Part shown: positions 7,101 to 12,895 of the stretch, one piece after another | How positions within the stretch are numbered: position 1 is the stretch's first letter | How the letters are laid out: each line of letters begins with the position of its first letter | Assembly: GCA_937925595.1 (NCBI GenBank) | Contig: CALALQ010000401.1 | Location: 1 to 13,590, forward strand | Origin: an uncultured Demequina sp. | Lineage (GTDB): Bacteria; Actinomycetota; Actinomycetes; Actinomycetales; Demequinaceae | Reading direction: 5' to 3' | DNA length: 13,590 bases | Position numbers and translations under genes: made by a program | Notes under the pieces: model-generated | Databases searched by the model: none | The model's input: the letters and a program-made list of their open reading frames with translations, nothing else | Told to the model about the DNA's origin: nothing

Positions 7101-8071
7101 CGAAGGACCTCCGTGGCGAAGAGATGATCGGTGACCGCAGTCGCATCGGGCCACGCGGACGAGCGGGCGAACTCCACAGCCGCCGCGACTCGCGCCTCGA
7201 CCTCGGATGCAACCTCGTGGAACCATGCCTCGTCGACGCCCTCCTCACGCATGCGTGCGCCCGAGACGTCGAGCGGGTCGCGCCCCGTCGCTCCCCAGCC
7301 GGCCGGGAGCGTGTAGTCCATCTGATCGCCTTCGAAGTGGCCGTGGTAGCGAACAGTGACAGCCTCGATGAGGGTAGGGGCACGCTCGGAACGGGCCCGG
7401 CCGATCGCCTCCGCGGCGACTGCGGCCACGGCCTGCACGTCCTGCCCGTCCGCTTGGACGCCCACCATGCCGTACGCCTCTGCCCGCGAGGCCAGATCGA
7501 CGCGAGAGGCATGGGCGGCGAGCGGCGTCGCCTCACTGAATCCGTTGTTCTCGACGACGAAGATGACCGGCAGCCGCAGCACGGCGGCGAAGTTCATCGC
7601 CTCGTGCGTGGCGCCGTGGTCAGTCGCGCCGTCGCCCATGAAGGCGACGGCGACGTCATTGGTGCCGCGCGTGACGGCGGCGAGCGCCGCGCCGCACGCG
7701 AGCCCCCCGCCCGACGCGACGATGCCGTTCGTCCCCATGAGCCCGTTGGCGGGATCGTAGAGGTGCATGGATCCGCCGCGGCCGCCCACCAGCCCAGTGG
7801 CGCGACCGTACAGCTCGGCCATGATGGCCGCCGGATCACTTCCCTTGGCGAGAGCGTGGCCGTGACCGCGATGCGTCGAGGTGATCTGGTCTGTGGGGCG
7901 CAGTCCATCGCAGACGCCCACCGCGACCGCCTCCTGGCCGAGATACAAGTGGGTGAACCCGGGGATCTCGCCCCGCGCGAAGGACGTTCCGACGGCCTCT
8001 TCGAAGCGGCGGAGCAACAGCATCCGACGATAGAGCTCTGTCTCGGGAGTCGTGTGAGTCGGAACGCTCAT
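7097..8071 (-). CDS. Acetoin dehydrogenase-type E1 component, alpha subunit (ThDP-dependent)
   Basis: A 324-residue alpha subunit of a ThDP-dependent dehydrogenase E1. The cofactor-diphosphate motif starts at GDGATDHGATHEAMNF (146-161) and closes with FVVENN (171-176), the standard GDG-x(about 27)-NN arrangement. STHRGHGHALAKG (65-77) supplies the active-site histidines, and VRYHGHFEGDQ (240-250) is the conserved loop that in pyruvate dehydrogenases reads YRYHGHSMSD. The HFEGD form resembles acetoin-dehydrogenase-type alpha subunits (from memory). The start ATG overlaps the stop of the upstream SDR by 4 bp and the stop overlaps the beta-subunit start by 4 bp, consistent with stoichiometric co-translation. 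Together with the beta subunit and the small lipoyl-domain protein it forms the unusual core of the operon. It could be an acyloin-cleaving or a 2-oxoacid-decarboxylating enzyme; sequence alone does not decide. Confidence 0.9.
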   Translation of the reverse strand: MSVPTHTTPETELYRRMLLLRRFEEAVGTSFARGEIPGFTHLYLGQEAVAVGVCDGLRPTDQITSTHRGHGHALAKGSDPAAIMAELYGRATGLVGGRGGSMHLYDPANGLMGTNGIVASGGGLACGAALAAVTRGTNDVAVAFMGDGATDHGATHEAMNFAAVLRLPVIFVVENNGFSEATPLAAHASRVDLASRAEAYGMVGVQADGQDVQAVAAVAAEAIGRARSERAPTLIEAVTVRYHGHFEGDQMDYTLPAGWGATGRDPLDVSGARMREEGVDEAWFHEVASEVEARVAAAVEFARSSAWPDATAVTDHLFATEVLR

Positions 8072-8820
8072 TGTGCGACGTACCCCCCGTCGACGAGCAG
8101 ATCGTGGCCCGTGACGATGCCGGAGTCGCTCGCGAGGAAGACGGCCGCGTGAGCGACGTCTTCGGGAGTCGCGAACCGACGGGCGGGAATCTTGGCGAGC
8201 ATCTGCTCCGCAGCATCCCCGTGCCACACCTTCTTCCCCAGTTCGGTCAGGACAACGGTGGGAGAGATCGTATTGACCGTGACCCCGAGGCTCGACCATT
8301 CGACGGCCAGCACCTTCGACAGTCCGATCACGCCGAACTTGGATGCCGAGTACGCCGCGTGGTCGGCGATCGCGATCGTTCCGCATTTCGACGCGATATT
8401 GATGACGCGACCGTATCCGGCCTGGAGCATGTGAGCACCGGCTGCTTGGCACATGAAGAACGTGCCTTTCATGTTGATGTCGACCGTGCGGTCCCAGTCC
8501 TCCTCCGTCAGCTCCAGGGCTGGCCTGATCGCTCCTACGCCTGCGGAGTTGACCAGGATGTCGAGGCGCCCTGTGGTGCCGACCGCTTGCGCGACTGCTT
8601 CGCGGCTTTGGGAAGGGGACGACACGTCGGCCGCGATGCCGATCGCGTGCGGGATCTGCGCGGCCGTCTCGGCGACGGCGTCGGCGGCGACGTCGACGAG
8701 AACGCAGCGGACGCCACGCGCGGCGTACGCCTGGGCGATCGCACGCCCGATTCCGGCGGCTCCGCCCGTGATGAGGGCGACGCGGCCGTCGAGGACGTCG
8801 GGTGCGGTGGAAGTTGTCAT
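8068..8820 (-). CDS. SDR family NAD(P)-dependent oxidoreductase (polyol dehydrogenase-like)
   Basis: A 250-residue classical short-chain dehydrogenase. The cofactor motif TGGAAGIG spans 18-25, NSAG 91-94, and the catalytic set is Asn116, Ser144, Tyr157 and Lys161 (YSASK, 157-161). Val-Asp at 42-43, in the position that usually selects NAD over NADP, suggests NAD(H). The stretch SPTVVLTELGKKVW (186-199), and the IPARRFATPEDVA segment after it, resemble the D-threitol/glycerol-type (DthD/GolD) polyol dehydrogenase branch as I remember it; 3-oxoacyl reductase annotation is the generic alternative. The start ATG ends at 8820, with a GAGAG about 5 nt upstream and an 8-bp gap after the permease stop. 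The 3' end overlaps the E1 alpha start by 4 bp. It is the first enzyme gene after the transporter, so it may act on the imported compound, for example oxidising a hydroxyl to a ketone that feeds the E1. That step is inference. Confidence 0.9.
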   Translation of the reverse strand: MTTSTAPDVLDGRVALITGGAAGIGRAIAQAYAARGVRCVLVDVAADAVAETAAQIPHAIGIAADVSSPSQSREAVAQAVGTTGRLDILVNSAGVGAIRPALELTEEDWDRTVDINMKGTFFMCQAAGAHMLQAGYGRVINIASKCGTIAIADHAAYSASKFGVIGLSKVLAVEWSSLGVTVNTISPTVVLTELGKKVWHGDAAEQMLAKIPARRFATPEDVAHAAVFLASDSGIVTGHDLLVDGGYVAQ

Positions 8821-8828
8821 GAGGTCTC

Positions 8829-10163
8829 TCAATCCAGCACGAGGCTCGGTAGGAAGAGGGTGATGTCGGGGAAAGCCACCAGGATCGCGACGATGATGAG
8901 CTCGACGGCGACGAAGGGGAGGAGCCCGCGGAACACGCGTTCGACCTTGATCCCGGTGGCGGAGGCGATGACGAAGGCGTTGAGTCCGACCGGCGGCGTC
9001 AGCAGCGAGATCTCGATCATCTTCACGAGGAGGATTCCGTACCAGACACCGTCGAAGCCCAGCCCGACGAGGGTCGGATAGGTCAGCGGGACGACGATGA
9101 CGAGGATCGACAACGCGTCGAGGAACATGCCGAGCGGGATGGCGACGACAAGGATCAGCACGACGATGACGATCGGGGCGACATCGAGCGAGGTGAGGAA
9201 CTCCGCCGCGTGGTACGGAACCCGGGCCGCCACGAGGAAGAACGTGAAGATCGCCGCGCCGATCAGGATGGCGAAGGCCATGCTCTTGACGCCGGCGGTC
9301 TCCGCGAGCGCGCTGCTGAAGTCGAACCAGCGGTCGCGGCCCTTCTTCTTGCGGTTCTCGATGAAGAGAATGACGACTGCCATCATCACCGCGATCGCCG
9401 CCGACTCCGTCGTCGTCATGATTCCGGTGAAGATGCCGACCATGATCGTGGTGAAGATGAGCACGATATAGCCGAGGCTGCGACCCGCCTGTGCACGCGT
9501 GACCTTTGGGACGTCGATTCCAGGCCCGGCGGCTCCGGCCGCGGGGAGCTCGATGTTGCGGCGTGCCATGACGATGACGCCGACGCTGTAGACGACGGCG
9601 CTCAGGACGCCGGGCACGACGCCCGCTGCGAACAGCCGGGCGATGGACTCCCCGCTGATGATCCCGTACATGATGAGCACGAGACTCGGGGGGATGAGGA
9701 TGCCGAGCGTCGCGGCGATGCCGACGATGCCGACCGCGAAGGTGTCCTTGTAGCCGCTGCGGCGCATCTCCTGCACCGAGCTCTTTCCGATCGTGGCGGC
9801 CGTCGCGACGCTCGAGCCCGACACAGCGGCGAATCCGGCGCAGGCCGCGACGGTTGCCACGCCGATGCCGCCCGGCAGGCGATGGAACACGCGGTTCGCG
9901 ACGTAATACACACGTTCGGCGACGTGGGCCTTCATCACGAGGGTTCCCAAGAGGATGTACAGGGGCACGACGACGAAGGTGTACGACGCGGTCGCCTGGA
10001 AGGGCACCGAACCGAGCAGTCCCGAGCCGATGCCGAACGAGCGCAGCATGATGACGCCGAGCGCGCCGGAGATGGCGAGGCACCACGCGATGGGGACCTC
10101 GAAGATGAGGAGTCCCGCGAAAAGGACGAAGACGAAGATCGTGATGGCGACTTCGGAGCTCAC
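8829..10163 (-). CDS. dctM: TRAP transporter large permease subunit (DctM family)
   Basis: A 444-residue integral membrane protein with about 12 hydrophobic helices and the DctM family size. It provides the transport channel of a Na+- or H+-coupled tripartite ATP-independent periplasmic transporter. Landmarks are SGSSVATAATIG (115-126), the GIAATLGILIPPSLVLIMYG region (148-167), TTTESAAIAV (250-259, the family's TxTE-type motif) and LLTPPVGLNAFV (387-398). The start is GTG (last base 10163), with GGGAGG 6 nt upstream; the GTGA overlaps the stop of the small subunit by 4 bp. It is the third gene of the operon, followed 8 bp later by the SDR. DctP-Q-M order and spacing are canonical. TRAP systems import acids such as C4-dicarboxylates, sialate, uronates and keto-sugar acids; here the ligand is unknown. 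Confidence 0.95.
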   Translation of the reverse strand: MSSEVAITIFVFVLFAGLLIFEVPIAWCLAISGALGVIMLRSFGIGSGLLGSVPFQATASYTFVVVPLYILLGTLVMKAHVAERVYYVANRVFHRLPGGIGVATVAACAGFAAVSGSSVATAATIGKSSVQEMRRSGYKDTFAVGIVGIAATLGILIPPSLVLIMYGIISGESIARLFAAGVVPGVLSAVVYSVGVIVMARRNIELPAAGAAGPGIDVPKVTRAQAGRSLGYIVLIFTTIMVGIFTGIMTTTESAAIAVMMAVVILFIENRKKKGRDRWFDFSSALAETAGVKSMAFAILIGAAIFTFFLVAARVPYHAAEFLTSLDVAPIVIVVLILVVAIPLGMFLDALSILVIVVPLTYPTLVGLGFDGVWYGILLVKMIEISLLTPPVGLNAFVIASATGIKVERVFRGLLPFVAVELIIVAILVAFPDITLFLPSLVLD

Positions 10164-10762
10164 AGCAGGCCTCCCGAGCTGGCATCCGTGACGTCCTCGT
10201 CATCGGCGATGGTCCGCCCGTCGCCGCCGAATCGGGCGAAGGCGACAGCGGACTCGATCGAGCGCTGGACGTACATGAGGAAGAGGGCACCCAGGCCGAT
10301 CACGATCACGACGCGAGCCGGCCAGACGGGGATGTCGAGCAGTCCTGAGGCGAACTCGCCGCGCGCGATCGACTTGTCGAGTTCGATCCAGCTCATGACG
10401 AGCATCCACAGCACGATCAACCCGCTGAGCACCAGCGCGAGTGTGTGGACACCCAGCTTCGCCCGTCGCGGCAGCCGGTCGGTGAGGATGGTCACCCGGA
10501 TGTGGTCGCCCGCACGCTCGGCCTCCGCGAGCCCCAGGAAGGCGATGAGCACCACGAGCGGCTGCATGATCTCGAACAGCCCACGGATGGACTGGTCGAA
10601 GATCGCTCGCGAAAGCACTTCCGCCGTCAGGAGAAGCGCGGCAAGGATCGTCACCGCAGAGGCGATGACTGCGAGGAACCGGGCCAGGTGGCTCGGAAAC
10701 TCCTTGAGTCCCCGAGCCACCGCCGTCGAAGCACTGCTGTGGTTCATCTGCGAGGACGTCAC
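10160..10762 (-). CDS. dctQ: TRAP transporter small permease subunit (DctQ family)
   Basis: A 200-residue membrane protein with four predicted transmembrane helices at roughly residues 28-50, 66-84, 104-126 and 148-166. It has the DctQ pattern of charged residues between helices 2 and 3 (GLAEAERAGDHIRVTIL, 77-93). DctQ partners the large permease and contacts the binding protein. I place the start at the GTG ending at 10762 because it gives the same 4-bp NTGA overlap with the preceding stop that recurs along the operon. An in-frame ATG ending at 10747 is an alternative that shortens the protein by 5 residues; neither has a strong ribosome-binding sequence. The C-terminal tail (180-200) is acidic and hydrophilic. 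It lies between the dctP-like and dctM-like genes in canonical order. Confidence 0.9.
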   Translation of the reverse strand: MTSSQMNHSSASTAVARGLKEFPSHLARFLAVIASAVTILAALLLTAEVLSRAIFDQSIRGLFEIMQPLVVLIAFLGLAEAERAGDHIRVTILTDRLPRRAKLGVHTLALVLSGLIVLWMLVMSWIELDKSIARGEFASGLLDIPVWPARVVIVIGLGALFLMYVQRSIESAVAFARFGGDGRTIADDEDVTDASSGGLL

Positions 10763-11898
10763 CGTGACAGGCAGTAGCTGATGCCGGTGGGCACGTCACC
10801 CTCGGCCTCATACGAGTCGAGCAGAGCGTGGTAGGCGTCGTAGAAGGCATCGACGTCGTCAATGGCACCCGAGGCGCCCTCGGCCCAGCCCGCCTTGAGA
10901 CGCTCCGCGACCAGGTCGCGCCATTCTGCCTTGGCCGCGTCGTCCCAGATCGACAGGGTCACGCCCTCCTCTTCGACGGCTTCGCACACCCGGTCGTACA
11001 GCGGAATGAGGAATTCATCGCCATATGAGGCCATCACCTCATCACTCGCCTGCGTGAGGATCTTCTGAACGTCTTCCGGCATGTCCTCCCAGCGGTCCAG
11101 GTTGAGGAGGATGCCTCCCGCCTGGTACGCGCCGGCGCCCGTGTCGGAGATGTACGGGGTGACTTCGTTGAGCTTGAAGTCAAGCACGGCATTGTCGAGC
11201 GTCGTGGCGAACCACCCGTCGATGACGCCCCGGTCGAGCGACTCGTAGACCTCGCCGATCGGAACAGCGACGGCGTTCGCGCCCGCCATGTCGAGGGCGT
11301 TGAGCAGGAGGCCGTATCCGCGCATCGCCTTGCCCTTGATCTCATCGATGCCGTCGACCGGCTCGCGCGAACCCATGACCGCGGTGGTGGTGGGGATCGC
11401 GTGCAGGAGGTGGACGTTCTGAGCGGCGTACTCTGCGCGCAGATCGTCGTTGGTCCGGTACATCTCGGTGAGCGACTGGGCCACCGCGATGACATTCTCC
11501 GTCGCGTAGGGCAGCAGCACGATCGATGCGAGCGGGAACGCAGCCTGATCGAACGCCGGCGACACCGGGGTGATGTCGGCGCGGCCGTCGCTCGCGCAGG
11601 CGAGCAGATCTGGCGTCTTGCACAGCGCTTCTGACCAGAAGGCCTCGAATGTCACCTGCCCGTCGCTGAGCTCGGTGACCCGGTCCATCCACCATTTCAT
11701 CGCGACGCTGCCGTGGTCGCCCTCGCCGACGTTGCTCGCGTAGGTAAGGGTGATCGGCTCGATCGGGCCGTCGCCGCCGTCGCCGTTGTCGCTGGGGGAC
11801 GCCCCGGCGTTGCCACCGCACGCCGTGAGACTGAGAGCCAGTGCGCCCGCGGCGAGGGCCGCGAAGCCATTCCTGACGATACGAGCGTTCATTGCCAT
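10759..11898 (-). CDS. dctP: TRAP transporter substrate-binding lipoprotein (DctP family)
   Basis: A 379-residue extracytoplasmic solute-binding protein of the DctP family, first gene of the operon. Residues 1-27 form a lipoprotein signal peptide with lipobox LTAC (Cys27), followed by a flexible Gly/Ser/Asp-rich linker to about residue 45, as expected for membrane anchoring in a Gram-positive cell. The mature domain begins ITLTYASNVGEGDHG (49-63). The family's conserved ligand-carboxylate arginine is most likely Arg193 in GKAMRGYG (189-196), followed by YESLDRGVIDGWFAT (218-232). Four further cysteines (93, 101, 305 and 376) could form disulfides outside the membrane. The start is the ATG ending at 11898: AAAGGAG lies 5 nt upstream, whereas the ATG two codons later is too far from it. 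It is transcribed leftward from the divergent promoter region. It probably binds an organic or sugar acid; identity unknown. Confidence 0.93.
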   Translation of the reverse strand: MAMNARIVRNGFAALAAGALALSLTACGGNAGASPSDNGDGGDGPIEPITLTYASNVGEGDHGSVAMKWWMDRVTELSDGQVTFEAFWSEALCKTPDLLACASDGRADITPVSPAFDQAAFPLASIVLLPYATENVIAVAQSLTEMYRTNDDLRAEYAAQNVHLLHAIPTTTAVMGSREPVDGIDEIKGKAMRGYGLLLNALDMAGANAVAVPIGEVYESLDRGVIDGWFATTLDNAVLDFKLNEVTPYISDTGAGAYQAGGILLNLDRWEDMPEDVQKILTQASDEVMASYGDEFLIPLYDRVCEAVEEEGVTLSIWDDAAKAEWRDLVAERLKAGWAEGASGAIDDVDAFYDAYHALLDSYEAEGDVPTGISYCLSR

Positions 11899-11913
11899 GC
11901 CATCTCCTTTGAT

Positions 11914-11939
11914 GTCGTGGGAACGACGTGACGCGTCGT
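11914..11939 (-). promoter_or_regulatory. Two mutually exclusive small hairpins in the dctP 5' leader
   Basis: In the predicted leader of the TRAP operon, read on the minus strand, ACGACG-CGTCA-CGTCGT (bases 11939 to 11923) can fold as a 6-bp stem with a 5-nt loop. GTCGT-TCCC-ACGAC (11927 to 11914) can fold as a 5-bp stem with a 4-nt loop. They share the CGTCGT arm, so only one can form at a time. The second ends just before the AAAGGAG ribosome-binding site. The pairing is exact in sequence; any regulatory effect is speculative, and CG-rich repeats like this can arise by chance in this genome. Confidence 0.3.
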
Positions 11940-11958
11940 CCTCGGGTGCAACGGCCTC

Positions 11959-11987
11959 ACGGTATCCGGGTTTCCGGATAACTGCAA
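11959..11987 (-). promoter_or_regulatory. Predicted sigma-70-type promoter of the TRAP/catabolic operon
   Basis: On the minus strand, TTGCAG (complement of 11982-11987) and TACCGT (complement of 11959-11964) are separated by exactly 17 bp and resemble -35 and -10 boxes. They lie about 60-90 bp upstream of the dctP start. The inverted repeat TATCCGG-N4-CCGGATA occupies the spacer. No other pair on this strand of the intergenic region fits as well. Predicted from sequence only. Confidence 0.5.
11963..11980. promoter_or_regulatory. Inverted repeat, probable operator of the TRAP operon
   Basis: Perfect 7-bp inverted repeat TATCCGG-GTTT-CCGGATA. It lies in the 17-bp spacer of the predicted leftward promoter and touches its -10 box. 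A protein bound here would block RNA polymerase, so it is a good candidate repressor site. The likely binder is the TetR-family protein encoded at 12896-13504, though its sequence differs from the second palindrome, so two regulators are possible. Confidence 0.55.
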
Positions 11988-11992
11988 CCGCG

Positions 11993-12021
11993 TTGCCATT
12001 TTTTGATAACGTCGTTATCGT
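11993..12021 (+). promoter_or_regulatory. Predicted sigma-70-type promoter of the aldolase-tetR unit
   Basis: TTGCCA at 11993-11998 and TATCGT at 12016-12021 are separated by 17 bp and match the -35/-10 consensus well (about 5/6 and 4/6). The spacer begins with a run of six T. The start codon of the aldolase gene is about 46 bp downstream of the -10 box. The GATAACG-T-CGTTATC palindrome covers the spacer's 3' half and part of the -10 box. Predicted from sequence only. Confidence 0.55.
12005..12019. promoter_or_regulatory. Palindrome GATAACGTCGTTATC, probable operator of the aldolase-tetR unit
   Basis: A 15-bp perfect palindrome around one central base (GATAACG-T-CGTTATC), overlapping the -10 box of the predicted rightward promoter. 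Size and symmetry fit a dimeric HTH repressor such as a TetR-family protein. The hexamer GATAAC also occurs at 11977-11982, at the right arm of the other inverted repeat, 28 bp away on the same strand. Binding by the local TetR protein would make its own expression autoregulated (inference). Confidence 0.6.
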
Positions 12022-12067
12022 CGACGCATCGCCAACGGAGGCGAGCCACGATCGAAGAGGACGAGTT

Positions 12068-12877
12068 ATGACAGAACAGGCATCCCAGCGCATACGGGAC
12101 CTTCACACGGCGCTACGCACAGGACAGAACGTTTACGGCGTCTTCATCGGCTCACCGGCACCGATCGTGCTCGACACGATCAACGCCACGGGCTGGGACT
12201 TCGCCATTCTGGAGGGCCAGCACTCCGCGCAGTCGACGGGGGACCTCGTCTCGGCACTCACGCCGCTCGCCCACAGCGGGCTCCCGGCTTTCGTCCGCGT
12301 GGACGGGCACGACCCATACGCCATCTCAAAAGTCCTCGACGCCGGCGCGGCCGGCGTGATCGTTCCCATGGTCGAGACCGTGGAGGAGGCCGAAGCGGTC
12401 GTCGCCGCCACACGTTTCCGCCCGCGAGGCGTACGCAGTTTCGGTCCCATCCGTTCCGACCTCGTCGGCCTTCGCCCTGCCGAACTTGAAGATCGCGTGT
12501 TCCTGTTCGTGATGATCGAGACTCAGCTCGGCATGGACAACGCCGAGGCCATCGCTGCAGTCGACGGCGTCGACGGCATCTTCGCCGGCATGGCCGATCT
12601 GGCCATCTCACGGGAACAGGACCCGCTGGCCGCCTATACCTCCGACGTCATGGCGGAGGACTTCGCTCGCCTTCGCGCCATCTGCGACGCGAACGGCATC
12701 GCCTTGGGCGCCCCCGCCTTCGACACTGAGAACGCGGTCCGTTGGCGCGACTTCGGCTGCCACCTCGTGACCGTCTCGTATGAGACGGCCCTCTTGGGCC
12801 TGGCCTCGCGGGCGGCGCTCGAGCGGCTTCGCCCGGGGAGCACGCCGGTCCGCGATCCTTCGTCGCCGTACGGCTGA
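12068..12877 (+). CDS. HpcH/HpaI family class II aldolase
   Basis: A 269-residue member of the HpcH/HpaI (2,4-dihydroxyhept-2-ene-1,7-dioate / 2-keto-3-deoxyglucarate aldolase) family, metal-dependent pyruvate-type aldolases with a TIM barrel. The key residues align by motif with E. coli HpcH: His52 (in LEGQHSA; general base), Arg77 (FVRVDG), metal ligands Glu151 (MIETQ) and Asp177 (GMADLA), and the loop GAAGVIVPMVET (93-104). The usual DxEH reads LEGQH, a small variation. The start ATG at 12068 has AGAGGA 6 nt upstream. It is transcribed divergently from the TRAP operon and is followed 18 bp later by the TetR gene. It probably splits a 2-keto-3-deoxy acid into pyruvate (or a hydroxypyruvate-like unit) and an aldehyde. 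It thus offers a non-phosphorylating cleavage parallel to the KDG kinase/KDPG aldolase pair in the other operon; the actual substrate is unknown. Confidence 0.88.
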   Translation: MTEQASQRIRDLHTALRTGQNVYGVFIGSPAPIVLDTINATGWDFAILEGQHSAQSTGDLVSALTPLAHSGLPAFVRVDGHDPYAISKVLDAGAAGVIVPMVETVEEAEAVVAATRFRPRGVRSFGPIRSDLVGLRPAELEDRVFLFVMIETQLGMDNAEAIAAVDGVDGIFAGMADLAISREQDPLAAYTSDVMAEDFARLRAICDANGIALGAPAFDTENAVRWRDFGCHLVTVSYETALLGLASRAALERLRPGSTPVRDPSSPYG

Positions 12878-12895
12878 GCGCTAACCTCGCAGAAT

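Noticed and set aside
8068..10290. A 740-codon minus-strand frame that could be read as a fusion upstream of the SDR
   Set aside because: Only the last 250 residues are SDR. The rest is the DctM region in a wrong frame and is Arg/His-rich. The SDR has its own ATG at 8820 with a ribosome-binding sequence.
10160..10747. Alternative ATG start for the small TRAP subunit, five codons downstream
   Set aside because: Possible, but the GTG at 10762 reproduces the exact 4-bp overlap seen at most junctions of this operon, and neither start has a better ribosome-binding site.
9210..10781. A 523-codon open frame on the plus strand opposite the TRAP permease genes
   Set aside because: Its product is rich in Arg, Asp and Glu with low complexity, and it lies antisense to clearly homologous DctM and DctQ genes. 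Long antisense frames are expected at this GC content.
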